Part shown: piece by piece, positions 38,557 to 46,721 of the stretch
Position numbering within the stretch: position 1 is the first letter of the stretch
How the letters are laid out: the number at the start of each line of letters is the position of its first letter
NCBI RefSeq assembly: GCF_022690765.1
Contig: NZ_JALCZA010000026.1
Coordinates: forward strand, 1-58,441
Source of the DNA: Anaeromyxobacter oryzisoli
Lineage (GTDB): Bacteria; Myxococcota; Myxococcia; Myxococcales; Anaeromyxobacteraceae
DNA length: 58,441 nucleotides
Reading direction: 5' to 3'
Made by a program: the position numbers and the translations under genes
Notes under the pieces: model-generated
Told to the model about the DNA's origin: nothing
Database searches by the model: none
What the model saw: the letters and a program-made list of their open reading frames with translations, nothing else

Positions 38557-38581
38557 CGCCCGCCCTCCCTCCGGGCGGGCG
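38557..38581 (+). terminator. Hairpin downstream of recA
   Basis: CGCCCGCCC (38557-38565) pairs with GGGCGGGCG (38573-38581) over a 7-nt loop. It lies between recA and the LETM1-like gene; no T-run. Confidence 0.5.
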
Positions 38582-38603
38582 AGCGATACGGCCGGGAACC
38601 CGC

Positions 38604-38609
38604 TACACT
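38604..38609 (+). promoter_or_regulatory. Candidate -10 of the LETM1-like gene
   Basis: TACACT, 20 nt before GTG 38630, with GGAAG as Shine-Dalgarno 4 nt before the start. The -35 region is poor. Confidence 0.35.
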
Positions 38610-38629
38610 TGGCCCCTGCCGGAAGCACC

Positions 38630-40081
38630 GTGAAGGACCTCACCGACAAGGGCTGGCTCGAGGCGCTCCTCACCGAGGAGCTCGAGCGATACGACCCCGC
38701 CGCCGCAGGCGCGCGGCTGCCGGAGGACGTCCGGGCTGCGAGCCAGTTCCCGACGGACCTCGCGGCGGCGTCGCGCCTCCTCGTCGCGCGCTCGCTCCGC
38801 CAGCACCACCTCGGGGCGGCGCCCGAGGCGCGGGCGGAGTTCCTCGACGAGGTGCGCCAGCACGTGGCGCTCGCGCTCGACCTCGCCCTGCTCCGCGGCG
38901 AGCCGTTCACCCGCACCCGGCAGCGCGCCGAGCTCGCGGCGTACCTCGCGAGCGCGGTGGGCGAGGACGCGCTCGCGATCGCCGTGGAGCCGGAGCGGCC
39001 CGGCGGCGCCACCGATCGCGCGGTCGAGCGGGCGCTCCGGGCGGCGGCGGTCGCGCTCCGGAGCCGGTTCTTCCCGCCGGGCGATCCCGCGCACGGCCTC
39101 GCGCTGCACACCGGCGCGCTCGCCATCCTCCGGCGGCGCCTCGGCCGCGTCGCGATCGGGTTCCACCGCGACGGCCGCCTCGTCCCGGAGGCGCTCGCAC
39201 GCCACGCCGCGTACGCCGCGCGCGAGTCGCTCCTCCTCGCGGAGGCGCTCTCCGGCCTGCTCCGCGCCGCGGGGCCGGTGGACGATCGCGCGCGGGCGGT
39301 CCGGCTCCGGCAGCTCGTGCGGCTCGGCCTCGGCCGCGCCGACCTGCGCGAGGCGCGGCGCCGGGTGGAGTCCCCCCGGCCTCCCGCGGAGCTCGCGGCG
39401 GACGCCCCGGCGCCGATGCGCCCGTTCCTGCTCGAGCAGCTCTTCCTCGGGCAGCTCCGCGCCAGCGCCGCCGAGGAGAGCGCCGCGGCGGCCGGATACG
39501 TGGAGGCGTTCACCGCCGCGGCGGGCCTCGAGGCCGGCGCGGTGGCGGCGGCGCGCGTGGAGGCCGCCGCGCAGCACGCGGACCACCAGATCTGGTTCGC
39601 GGCGTTCGACGAGACCGGCCTCCCGCTCGAGTGGCAGAAGCTCGCCGACGAGTGGGAGTCGGTGGCGGATCACGCCGTCGAGCGGGTCTCCGCCGCGGTC
39701 ACCGAGAACGTCGGCGCCCTCGTCACCGAGATCCGGGAGACCGGCGAGCTCGGCCAGCTCCTCGGCAAGGCCGCCGCCGGCCACGCGCTCTCCGCGATCG
39801 AGAAGCGCAAGGTGAAGGCGCAGCTCATCGACCTCGCCAAGGCGGTGCCGGCGCTGGCGATCTTCGCCGCGCCCGGCGGGATGCTGCTCCTCCCGCTCCT
39901 CGCCAAGCTCCTGCCGTTCAGCGTCCTGCCGAGCGCCTGGGACAAGGCCGAGGGCGGCCCCACGGCGCCCCCGGCCGAGCACGCGCCGAAGAAGGGGCAG
40001 GCGCCGCGGAGCGAGCCGCCGACCCGCGCGCTCCCGCCCGCGCAGCGGGTGTGCCGACGCGGCCGCGCGAGCGGGATCTGA
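38630..40081 (+). CDS. LETM1-like domain protein
   Basis: A 483-residue protein, mostly Ala/Arg/Leu-rich helices, with a C-terminal segment (about 385-440) reading SAIEKRKVKAQLIDLAKAVP, then IFAAPGGMLLLPLLAKLLPF and LPSAWD. This resembles the core of LETM1 (mitochondrial cation/H+ exchange and ribosome-binding protein) and of bacterial 'LETM1-related' proteins: a helix, the DLxKxxP motif, a membrane helix with PGG and the LLPxLPSxF motif. The N-terminal 380 residues are unrecognised. GTG 38630 follows GGAAG by 4 nt. Stand-alone after recA; function in bacteria unknown. Confidence 0.65.
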   Translation: MKDLTDKGWLEALLTEELERYDPAAAGARLPEDVRAASQFPTDLAAASRLLVARSLRQHHLGAAPEARAEFLDEVRQHVALALDLALLRGEPFTRTRQRAELAAYLASAVGEDALAIAVEPERPGGATDRAVERALRAAAVALRSRFFPPGDPAHGLALHTGALAILRRRLGRVAIGFHRDGRLVPEALARHAAYAARESLLLAEALSGLLRAAGPVDDRARAVRLRQLVRLGLGRADLREARRRVESPRPPAELAADAPAPMRPFLLEQLFLGQLRASAAEESAAAAGYVEAFTAAAGLEAGAVAAARVEAAAQHADHQIWFAAFDETGLPLEWQKLADEWESVADHAVERVSAAVTENVGALVTEIRETGELGQLLGKAAAGHALSAIEKRKVKAQLIDLAKAVPALAIFAAPGGMLLLPLLAKLLPFSVLPSAWDKAEGGPTAPPAEHAPKKGQAPRSEPPTRALPPAQRVCRRGRASGI

Positions 40082-40089
40082 GCGCGACC

Positions 40090-40298
40090 GGGCACGGGAC
40101 CATTCGTGAACCGTGCCCGTCACCGTCACCGGCTTCTCCGTCACCCGTGAACCGGATCCCGTGGCCCGTGGCCCGGTTCCCGTGGTCCGACCGCGCCTTC
40201 GGCTCACGGGCCCAGGGAAACGGCAGGCGGGATGCGGGCACGGAGATCGGGTCACGGCCACGGGCACGGTGACGGGTTGCCGTCACCGGCCCGAAGCC
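40090..40298 (-). repeat. Dispersed intergenic repeat, copy R2
   Basis: Inverted relative to R1 and R5-R7: begins GTGCCCGTCACCGTCACCGG, continues with CTTCTCCGTCACCCGTGAACC and CCCGTGGCCCGTGGCCCGG, and ends with GGGCACGGTGACGGG. Lies between convergent genes at 40081 and 40312. Confidence 0.8.
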
Positions 40299-40311
40299 CG
40301 GCGCCTGAGCC

Positions 40312-41859
40312 CTACCTCGCCGCGCGGCGCAGGCGCGTGGCGAGGCGGAGCGCGTCCTCGTTCACGGAAGCGGTGAGGGTCCGACCGCGCTCCTGGGCGA
40401 TCGTCCGATCGAGCTGATCCGCGTAGCCGGCGCCGTCCGGGCCGAGCGGCGCGCGCGCGGCGATCCAGGTGAGCGCGAGGACCGCGTGGTAGCGCGCGGC
40501 CAGCGCGTCGTCACCGTCCACCGGGCGCACGATGGCGTCCACGAGGGCCTTCGCGTCGTCCTTGCCGCCGGCCCGCCCCAGCTCGAGGGCGGCGCGATCC
40601 CGCACCGCCGCAGCCCCGTCGGCGAGCTTGCCGCGCCAGCAGGTGCGCTCGTGACACGCCTCCGCCGCGGCGAGGCTCTTCTCCATGCCGGCCAGGGCGT
40701 CCGCCTCCGCGCGCGGGCACGGGGCGCCGCAGGCGGCCCTCGCCGCCGCGATCTCCGGCCGCTCGGCGGCGCCGCCCAGGCTCGAGATCGCGGCGAGCGG
40801 CCCCCGCCGGAGCTCCCACGAGCGCGCGCCGGACGCCGCGGCCTTCAGGGCGGGGAGCGCGGCCGGATCGCCGATCTGCGCGAGCGCGTCGCAGTAGCGA
40901 TCGCGCGCGGTCGGGTCGGGCTCGCGGGCGGCGAGCTCGGCGAGCGGCTTCACGGCCTCGCGGGCGCGGAGTCGGCCGAGGGACTCGGCGGCGAACACGC
41001 GCACGAAGAGCTGGAGCTGCGGCTCGGCGTCACGATAGCCGAGCTTGGAGACCAGCGCGGGGGCTGCGTCCTCGCCGGCCACGTCCCCGAGGAGCTGCGC
41101 CGCCTTCGCGTACAGCGCGCCGGGGACGACGCCGCGCTGGCGCGCCCAGCCCTGGAGCTCGCCGTCCTTGCCCTCGAGCACCGCGAGGAGCGGCGCGGCC
41201 ATGGGCTTGCCGATCTGCGCGGCGGCGAACGCGGCCTCGGGGAAGAAGGTCACCCCGTCCCGCTCCTCGAAGAGCATCCTGAGCACGGTCGGGGCCGCCT
41301 TCGCGTCGCCGATCCGGCCGAGGGCGAGGAGCGCCTTCTTCGCCGTGAAGGGCTCCGCCGTCCCGGAGGTGGCGATGGCGACCAGCGTGTCCACCGCGGC
41401 CGGATCGCCGACGTCGCCGAGCGCGTCGACCGCCGCCACCTGGGTGTAGCCGTCGCGGGAGGTGGTGAGCCGCTTCAGGACGTCCACGGCCTCCCGGGCG
41501 CGGAGCGCGCCGAGCGCCGCCGCGATGTGCCGGTTCGCCTCGACCGCGTCGCGGTTCCGCTCCTGCGGATCGATCGCCGCCACGAGCGCCGCGGCCGCGG
41601 AGGGGTCGCCGATCTCGCCGAGGGCCTGGGCGGCCTCCCCCCGCGCGCGCGGCACCTTCGCGTCCTGCAGGACCTCGACGAGGTAGGGGACCGCGGCGCG
41701 GCGATCGCCGGTCGCCTTGCGGACCTGCTCGAGCGCGGCGATCCGCTCGTCGGCGCGGGAACGGCTGGCGGCGCGCTTCGCCCAGCCTGCGGCGTCCTTG
41801 GGCTCGCCGCAGGCGGTGACCAGGAGGAGGCCGACGGCCGCGATGGAGATGTTGCGCAT
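40312..41859 (-). CDS. HEAT-repeat lipoprotein
   Basis: A 515-residue envelope lipoprotein (lipobox LLVTAC, Cys 17) made largely of HEAT/PBS-lyase-type helical repeats: EAAQALGEIGDPSAAAALV, AVDALGDVGDPAAVDTLV, ALLALGRIGDAKAAPTVL and ALAQIGDPAALPALKAA show the recurring A..LG.IGD.....L pattern. A less repetitive part with four cysteines (about 385-415: CGAPCPRAE, ACHERTCW) probably forms disulfides. Such solenoids bind partner proteins; no catalysis is suggested. It starts 19 bp after the HAMP membrane protein and is presumably co-expressed with it. Repeat R2 follows its end. Confidence 0.8.
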   Translation of the reverse strand: MRNISIAAVGLLLVTACGEPKDAAGWAKRAASRSRADERIAALEQVRKATGDRRAAVPYLVEVLQDAKVPRARGEAAQALGEIGDPSAAAALVAAIDPQERNRDAVEANRHIAAALGALRAREAVDVLKRLTTSRDGYTQVAAVDALGDVGDPAAVDTLVAIATSGTAEPFTAKKALLALGRIGDAKAAPTVLRMLFEERDGVTFFPEAAFAAAQIGKPMAAPLLAVLEGKDGELQGWARQRGVVPGALYAKAAQLLGDVAGEDAAPALVSKLGYRDAEPQLQLFVRVFAAESLGRLRAREAVKPLAELAAREPDPTARDRYCDALAQIGDPAALPALKAAASGARSWELRRGPLAAISSLGGAAERPEIAAARAACGAPCPRAEADALAGMEKSLAAAEACHERTCWRGKLADGAAAVRDRAALELGRAGGKDDAKALVDAIVRPVDGDDALAARYHAVLALTWIAARAPLGPDGAGYADQLDRTIAQERGRTLTASVNEDALRLATRLRRAAR

Positions 41860-41878
41860 GTGTGTGTCCTCGGGGGGA

Positions 41879-42529
41879 CTACGAGGGGTCCGCGCCGCGG
41901 TGCGGCGCGGAGACGGCGAGGGGCGTGGGCTCGGGATCGTCCACCGCGAGCGCCGCGCGACGCTCGCGGGCCGCGGCCGCGAGCGCCTCGGCGGCCGGCG
42001 CGAGCTCCGGCGCGCGCTCCGCGGCGGCCCGCATCCGGGCCACGGCGTCCTCGAGCACCGCGGCGTGGCGCGCCTCCCGCTGCTTCAGCGCCTCCACGGA
42101 GTCGAGGAACGTGCGAAAGAGCTCCTTGAGCTCGTCGCTCCGCCGGAGCGTCCGCATCCGCGGGAAGCGGCCCTGGGCGAGGAGCGAGAGGTAGTGGGCC
42201 ATCACGAAGACGGGGCCGGCGACCCGGTGCGTGATCACGACGCCGAGGAGCGCCAGCGCGGCGGCGAGCAGCACGGCGATGAGCGCGAACGCGCCGAACA
42301 GCAGGCGATCGCTCCGCTCGACGAGGAGCCGGGTCTCGGCGTCGGGCGCGAGCAGCGCGGTCACCTGCGCGTGCGCCTGGTGCAGCCAGAGCCCGAACAC
42401 CACCGCGACGGCGAGCCCCGCGCCGGCCATGACGAGCGCGTACTTGAGCTGGAAGCGACGGTCGACGAGGTACCGGCGGCGGGGCGGTCGCACGGGGGCC
42501 CGGGGCGCTGCGACCGCGGTCTCGGCCAT
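41879..42529 (-). CDS. HAMP-like integral membrane signalling protein
   Basis: A 216-residue inner-membrane protein. A cytoplasmic basic N-terminus (RRRYLVDRRFQLKYALVM, about 17-34) leads into a first membrane helix, followed by a short periplasmic part, a second helix (about 77-100) and a HAMP-type region (HRVAGPVFVMAHYLSLLAQG, then ELKELFRTFLDSVEAL), ending in an Ala-rich coiled coil without kinase or methyl-accepting domain. The RRRYLVDRRFQLKY signature is common in deltaproteobacterial sensor proteins. It precedes the HEAT lipoprotein by 19 bp; together they could form a membrane sensing pair. Exact role unknown. Confidence 0.72.
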   Translation of the reverse strand: MAETAVAAPRAPVRPPRRRYLVDRRFQLKYALVMAGAGLAVAVVFGLWLHQAHAQVTALLAPDAETRLLVERSDRLLFGAFALIAVLLAAALALLGVVITHRVAGPVFVMAHYLSLLAQGRFPRMRTLRRSDELKELFRTFLDSVEALKQREARHAAVLEDAVARMRAAAERAPELAPAAEALAAAARERRAALAVDDPEPTPLAVSAPHRGADPS

Positions 42530-42715
42530 CCGGTGTCCCCTTTCCGCCCGCGGGGGTCGTGCGCGCGGGGCGGGCCCGATTGTATCGCGGGGAACACTCC
42601 CGGCAACGGCCGGAGGTGCGGGGAGGTGCGCGCCTCACCGACCGTCAACCACCATTGGACGGGGGATGCCGGCGTTCACCGAGCGATGAATGGCGCGGGC
42701 GCGAGCCGGCACGCG

Positions 42716-42960
42716 CCCGTGGACCGTCACCGTCACCGTCACCGGCTGCTCCGTCACCCGTGAACCGACTCCCGTGGCCCGTGGCCCATCCCCCGTGTTC
42801 CGACGACGGCGACGGTCCGACGGATCACGGGCCGACGGATCACGGGCCACGGGCCACGGGAGGCGGGAGGCGGGGCACGGGGGGTCGGTGACGGTGACGG
42901 TCACGGTCACGGGTACGGGTTCGCGTGCGGGTTCGGGTTCGGGTGCGCGTTCGGGGGCGG
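42716..42960 (-). repeat. Dispersed intergenic repeat, copy R3
   Basis: Inverted orientation like R2. Begins CCGTCACCGTCACCGG and CTGCTCCGTCACCCGTGAACC, has a double centre (GACGGATCACGGGCC twice), then GGGAGGCGGGAGGCGGGGC, GTGACGGTGACGGTCACGG and a run of GGTTCG-type hexamers to 42960. Upstream of fmt. Confidence 0.8.
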
Positions 42961-42975
42961 TTGGGACCGGGCCCC

Positions 42976-43004
42976 TCGACCCGGGGGCCACCTCCGCATA
43001 TACA
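42976..43004 (+). promoter_or_regulatory. Candidate fmt-rsmB promoter
   Basis: TCGACC (42976-42981) and TATACA (42999-43004) are separated by 17 bp; the -10 lies 10 nt before ATG 43015. One of the best sigma-70-type matches in the window. Confidence 0.5.
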
Positions 43005-43014
43005 CACACCCGCC

Positions 43015-43947
43015 ATGCGGATCGTCTTCATGGGGACCCCCGCCTTCGCCGTGCCGTGCCTCGACGCCCTCGCCGCGGCCGGCCACGAGCTGCTCGCGGT
43101 GGTCGCGCAGCCGGACCGCCCGGCGGGGCGCGGCGGCGCGCTCCGCGCGCCCGCCACCAAGGTCTGGGCCGAGCCCCGCGGCGTGCCGGTGCTCCAGCCG
43201 CAAAAGGTGCGGGATGGCCGCCTCGCCGCGGAGCTCGCCGCCCTCCGTCCCGACCTCCTCGCGGTGGCCGCGTACGGGCGGATCCTCGGCCCCGACCTCC
43301 TCACCCTCGCGCCCCACGGCGCGATCAACGTGCACGGCTCGCTGCTCCCGCGCTACCGGGGGGCCGCCCCGATCCAGTGGGCCATCGCGGAGGGAGAGCG
43401 CGAGACCGGCGTCTCGATCATGCAGATGGACGAGGGGCTCGACACCGGCGACGTCCTCCTCCAGCGCGCGCTCGAGATCCGGCCGGACGACACCGCCGAC
43501 ACGCTCGCGCCGCGGCTCGCGGCGCTCGGCGGCGCGGCGCTCGTCGAAGCGCTCGCGCTGCTCGAGCGGGACGCCCTCGTCCCGGTGAAGCAGGACGCGT
43601 CGCGCGCCACGCTCGCCCGCATCCTCGTGAAGGACGACGGGCGCATTGACTGGTCCGCCCCGGCGGCGCGGATCGCCGACCGGCTCCGCGGCTTCACCCC
43701 TTGGCCTGGCGCGTTCACCACCCTCGAGGGCCGGATGGTGAAGCTCCTCGAGGCGCGCGCGGAGGCGGGCGAGCCGGGCGCCGCCCCGGGCGCAGCGCGC
43801 CGGCTCGCAGGGCGCGGCCTCCTCGTCGCCTGCGGCGGCGGCAGCGCCCTCGTGGTGACCCGCCTGCAGCCCGAGGGGAAGCCCGCGCAGGACGCCCTCG
43901 CCTTCCTGAACGGCCTGCGCCGCGACGCCTTCTCCCTCGGCACATGA
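43015..43947 (+). CDS. fmt: Methionyl-tRNA formyltransferase
   Basis: Formylates Met-tRNA(fMet) for translation initiation using 10-formyl-THF. The 310-residue protein begins MRIVFMGTPAFAVPCLDAL, has the VAAYGRIL segment, the active-site block INVHGSLLPRYRGAAPIQWA (Asn, His), and IMQMDEGLDTGDVL with the catalytic Asp; the C-terminal OB-like domain binds the tRNA (RGFTPWPGAFTTLEG). The rsmB gene starts inside its stop (ATGA), so the two are translationally coupled. Confidence 0.96.
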   Translation: MRIVFMGTPAFAVPCLDALAAAGHELLAVVAQPDRPAGRGGALRAPATKVWAEPRGVPVLQPQKVRDGRLAAELAALRPDLLAVAAYGRILGPDLLTLAPHGAINVHGSLLPRYRGAAPIQWAIAEGERETGVSIMQMDEGLDTGDVLLQRALEIRPDDTADTLAPRLAALGGAALVEALALLERDALVPVKQDASRATLARILVKDDGRIDWSAPAARIADRLRGFTPWPGAFTTLEGRMVKLLEARAEAGEPGAAPGAARRLAGRGLLVACGGGSALVVTRLQPEGKPAQDALAFLNGLRRDAFSLGT

Positions 43948-45269
43948 ACGCCCGCAAGCTCGCCTTCGAGGTGCTCCGCCGGGTCGAGGAGGGCGGCGCC
44001 TACGCGTCCCGCGCCCTCGACGCCGCGCTGGCAGGCGCCGGCGCTCGCGATCCGCGCGAGGCGGGGCTCGCCACCGAGCTCGTCTACGGCACCCTGCGCC
44101 GCGCCCTCGCGCTCGACGCCGCGCTCGCCCCGCACTCGCGGCGCCCGGTGGCCGCGCTCGACCCGCCGGCCCGGATCGCGCTCCGGCTCGGGGCCTACCA
44201 GCTCCTCGTGCTCCGCACGCCGGCCCACGCCGCCGTCGGCGAGGCCGTCGCCCTGGTGAAGGCGGTCGACCACGGCCGCGCCGCGGGGTACGTGAACGCG
44301 GTGCTCCGCGCGCTGGCGCGGGCGCCGGGCTTCCCGGAGCCGCCGCCGCTCGCGACGGACCCCGCCGGCCACGTCGCGGCGGCGGAGGCGCTCCCGCGCT
44401 GGCTCGCGGAGGAGTGGGTCGCCTGGCTGGGGCCGGAGGAGGCCCTCGCGCTCGCCCGCGCGATGAACGGGCCGGCGCCGCTCTGCCTCCGCGCGGCGAC
44501 GGATCGCGACGGCCTCGTGGCGCGCCTGCGCGCGGCCGGGATCGACGCGGCCCCTGCCCCGCGCGCGCCGGAGGGTGTGCGGGTGACCGGCGCCCCGGTG
44601 GCGGCGGTGGCGCGCGCCGCGGGCGACCTGGCGTTCCAGGTGCAGGACGAGGCCGCCCAGCTCGTCACGCTCTTCGCCGCCGGCGAGCTCAGGGGCGCGA
44701 AGGCGCGGGTGCTCGACGCGTGCGCCGCGCCGGGCGGGAAGGCGTTCCACCTCGCCGAGCTGCTCGCGCCCGGGTCGGAGGTCGTCGCCGTGGAGCTCCA
44801 CCCGCGCAAGGCCGACGCCCTCGCGCGCGAGGCCGCGCGGCGCGGGCTCGCCGGGATCCGGGTCATCTGCGCCGACGCCGCCCGGCCGGTGCCCGGGCTC
44901 GAGCCCGGGAGCTTCGACGCGGTGCTGGTGGACGCGCCCTGCGCCGGGCTCGGCACGCTGCGGCGCCACCCCGAGCTGAAGCTCCGCCGGGCGCCCGAGG
45001 ACCTGCCGCGCATGGCGGCGCTCCAGCGCGAGATCGCGGCGAGCGCGGCGCGGTACGCCGGGGCGGGCGCGCCGGTGACGTACTCGATCTGCTCGTTGTC
45101 GCGCGTGGAGGGCCCGGACGTCGTGCGCGGGCTCCTCGAGACGGGCTTCCGGCGGGCGCCGCCCCCCGCGGGCTTCCCCGCGGACGTGCTCACGCCGGAC
45201 GGGGACCTCCTGACCCTCCCGAGCCGACACGGGACGGACGGCTTCTTCGCGGCGCGGCTGATGCGGTAG
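43944..45269 (+). CDS. rsmB: 16S rRNA (cytosine-C5)-methyltransferase RsmB
   Basis: Methylates C967 (E. coli numbering) of 16S rRNA. The 441-residue protein has an N-terminal NusB-like domain (ARKLAFEVLRRVEEGGAY...LATELVYGTLRR) and a SAM-binding Rossmann domain with DACAAPGGKAFHLAELL, VDAPCAGLGTLRRHPELK (motif IV cysteine) and YSICSLSRVEG (motif VI catalytic cysteine; the family more often reads YSTCS). ATG 43944 overlaps the fmt stop. Repeat R4 follows. Confidence 0.94.
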   Translation: MNARKLAFEVLRRVEEGGAYASRALDAALAGAGARDPREAGLATELVYGTLRRALALDAALAPHSRRPVAALDPPARIALRLGAYQLLVLRTPAHAAVGEAVALVKAVDHGRAAGYVNAVLRALARAPGFPEPPPLATDPAGHVAAAEALPRWLAEEWVAWLGPEEALALARAMNGPAPLCLRAATDRDGLVARLRAAGIDAAPAPRAPEGVRVTGAPVAAVARAAGDLAFQVQDEAAQLVTLFAAGELRGAKARVLDACAAPGGKAFHLAELLAPGSEVVAVELHPRKADALAREAARRGLAGIRVICADAARPVPGLEPGSFDAVLVDAPCAGLGTLRRHPELKLRRAPEDLPRMAALQREIAASAARYAGAGAPVTYSICSLSRVEGPDVVRGLLETGFRRAPPPAGFPADVLTPDGDLLTLPSRHGTDGFFAARLMR

Positions 45270-45289
45270 GCGCCTGCGCCGAATTACTC

Positions 45290-45480
45290 CCGAACGCACC
45301 CGAACGCGAACGCGAACCCGGGCTCTCCTGCCCGTCACCCGCTTCCCGTCTCCCGCACCCCGTGCCCCGTGAACCGTGAACCCTCGGACATGGGGGATCC
45401 GGTTCACCGGGGACGGAGCGGAGCGGCCGGTGACGGTGACGCGCACGGCTCACGGACACGTGCCGTGCCGGTAACCGTCC
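45290..45480 (+). repeat. Dispersed intergenic repeat, copy R4 (most divergent)
   Basis: Begins with CCGAACGC-type hexamers, then CCCGTCACCCGCTTCCCG, CCCCGTGAACCGTGAACC, a GGATCCGGTTCACC centre, and ends GCGGCCGGTGACGGTGACG. Same order as R5 but the centre is altered. Between rsmB and rpe. Confidence 0.75.
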
Positions 45481-45559
45481 ATTCCCGTGCCCGCCACGGG
45501 GGTGGGGCCACGCGCCGGGAGGCGGCTCGACCGACCTGCGCGCCGCCGAGGCGCCGGGT

Positions 45560-45565
45560 TAGACT
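45560..45565 (+). promoter_or_regulatory. Candidate -10 of rpe (leaderless start)
   Basis: TAGACT with 6 nt before ATG 45572, the spacing of a leaderless transcript. No convincing -35. Confidence 0.4.
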
Positions 45566-45571
45566 GCCGCC

Positions 45572-46255
45572 ATGCCACGGCCCATCCGCATCGCCCCCTC
45601 GATCCTGTCCGCCGACTTCGGCTGCCTCGCCGACGAGGTCCGCGCCGTCGAGGCGGCCGGGGCGGACCTCATCCACGTGGACGTGATGGACGGGCGCTTC
45701 GTGCCGAACATCACCATCGGCCCGCTCGTGGTCGAGGCGGTCCGGAAGGTGACGCGGCTCCCCGTGGACGCGCACCTCATGATCGTCGAGCCGGAGCGGT
45801 ACGTGGACGCCTTCGCCAAGGCGGGCGCCGACTTCATCTCGGTCCACGCGGAGGTCTCTCCCCACCTCCACCGGACGCTCCAGGCGATCCGGGCCGCCGG
45901 CGCGCGGCCGGCGGTGGCGCTGAACCCGGCGACCGACCTCGGCGCCGTCGAGTACGTCCTCGGCGACTGCGACATGGTCCTCGTCATGACGGTGAACCCG
46001 GGCTTCGGCGGGCAGCGCTACATCGACGCCTGCACCGAGAAGGTGCGCCGCCTCCGCGCCATGGCCGACGCGCGCGGGCTCGCCCTCGACATCGAGGTGG
46101 ACGGCGGCGTGAAGCCCGACGTCGCGGTCACCGTCGCCGCGGCCGGCGCCAACGTCCTCGTGGCGGGCACCGCGGTCTTCGGGGCGGGAGACTACCGCGC
46201 CGCGATCGCCGGCCTCCGCACCGGCGCCGAGCGTGGCCGCACCGCCGGCCGCTGA
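45572..46255 (+). CDS. rpe: Ribulose-phosphate 3-epimerase
   Basis: Interconverts ribulose-5-phosphate and xylulose-5-phosphate in the pentose phosphate pathway. The 227-residue TIM barrel shows IAPSILSADFG, HVDVMDGRFVPNITIG (metal-binding His and Asp), DAHLMIVEPERY, VMTVNPGFGGQ and EVDGGVKPD with the second catalytic Asp, then AGTAVFGA. ATG 45572 is preceded by a TAGACT element at leaderless spacing. Convergent with rlpA. Confidence 0.96.
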   Translation: MPRPIRIAPSILSADFGCLADEVRAVEAAGADLIHVDVMDGRFVPNITIGPLVVEAVRKVTRLPVDAHLMIVEPERYVDAFAKAGADFISVHAEVSPHLHRTLQAIRAAGARPAVALNPATDLGAVEYVLGDCDMVLVMTVNPGFGGQRYIDACTEKVRRLRAMADARGLALDIEVDGGVKPDVAVTVAAAGANVLVAGTAVFGAGDYRAAIAGLRTGAERGRTAGR

Positions 46256-46304
46256 CACCGCTCGAGTCGAGGCCGCAGCAGCTCGACGCGAGCGGGCGTC
46301 GTCG

Positions 46305-46721
46305 TCAATCGGCCGGCTCGACCCGCACCCGCACGAGCCCGCGGGGGATCATCCCGAGCTGACGGGCGGCCGCGAGCGACACGTCCACGACCCGGCCCCG
46401 CACGAACGGTCCGCGGTCCGTCACCGTCACGTCCACGCTGCGGCCGCTCTCGAGCTCCGTGACCCGCAGCCTCGTGCCGAACGGCGCGCTCCGGTGCGCG
46501 CACGTGAACGCGTGCGGGTCGTAGCGCGAGCCGCTCGCGGTGCGCCGGCCGTGCAACGCGCGGCCGTAGTAGCTCGCGAGGCCCTCCTCGCCCTCCGTCC
46601 AGTCCGCCCGCCCCGCTTGGTCGGCGGGTGGGGAGCCTGGGGCCGATGTCGGCGGGGCGTGCGCGCAGGCGGCGGCGAGGAGCAACAGCACCGCCGCGAC
46701 GCGCGCCCCGCCCGCGCTCAT
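46305..46721 (-). CDS. rlpA: RlpA-like lipoprotein (double-psi beta-barrel)
   Basis: A 138-residue envelope lipoprotein (LLLLAAAC lipobox, Cys 19) with one double-psi beta-barrel domain: GLASYYGRALHGRRTASGSRYD, AHRSAPFGTRLRVTE, VTVTDRGPFVRGRVVDVSLAAA. In Pseudomonas RlpA cleaves denuded peptidoglycan at septa. The SPOR domain of longer RlpA proteins is absent here. ATG 46721 overlaps the stop of the upstream UDG-like gene (ATGA), so it is the last gene of a three-gene operon. Confidence 0.88.
   Translation of the reverse strand: MSAGGARVAAVLLLLAAACAHAPPTSAPGSPPADQAGRADWTEGEEGLASYYGRALHGRRTASGSRYDPHAFTCAHRSAPFGTRLRVTELESGRSVDVTVTDRGPFVRGRVVDVSLAAARQLGMIPRGLVRVRVEPAD

Larger units (their letters stand above)
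42530..43014. other. Intergenic region containing repeat R3 and fmt promoter
   Basis: Nearly half a kilobase between divergent genes. Most of it is repeat R3 and its (GTTCGG)-like flank; the right end holds the fmt promoter. No gene is supported; frames across it read Val-Thr-Val-Thr or Arg-Val-Arg-Val and are artefacts of the repeat. Confidence 0.7.
45270..45571. other. Intergenic region containing repeat R4 and rpe promoter
   Basis: About 300 bp with repeat R4 (45290-45480) and the candidate rpe -10 at 45560. No gene supported. Confidence 0.65.

Noticed and set aside
42925-43014. Upstream extension of fmt reading Arg-Val-Arg-Val
   Set aside because: Translation of repeat R3 flank; ATG 43015 begins the conserved MRIVFMGTP.
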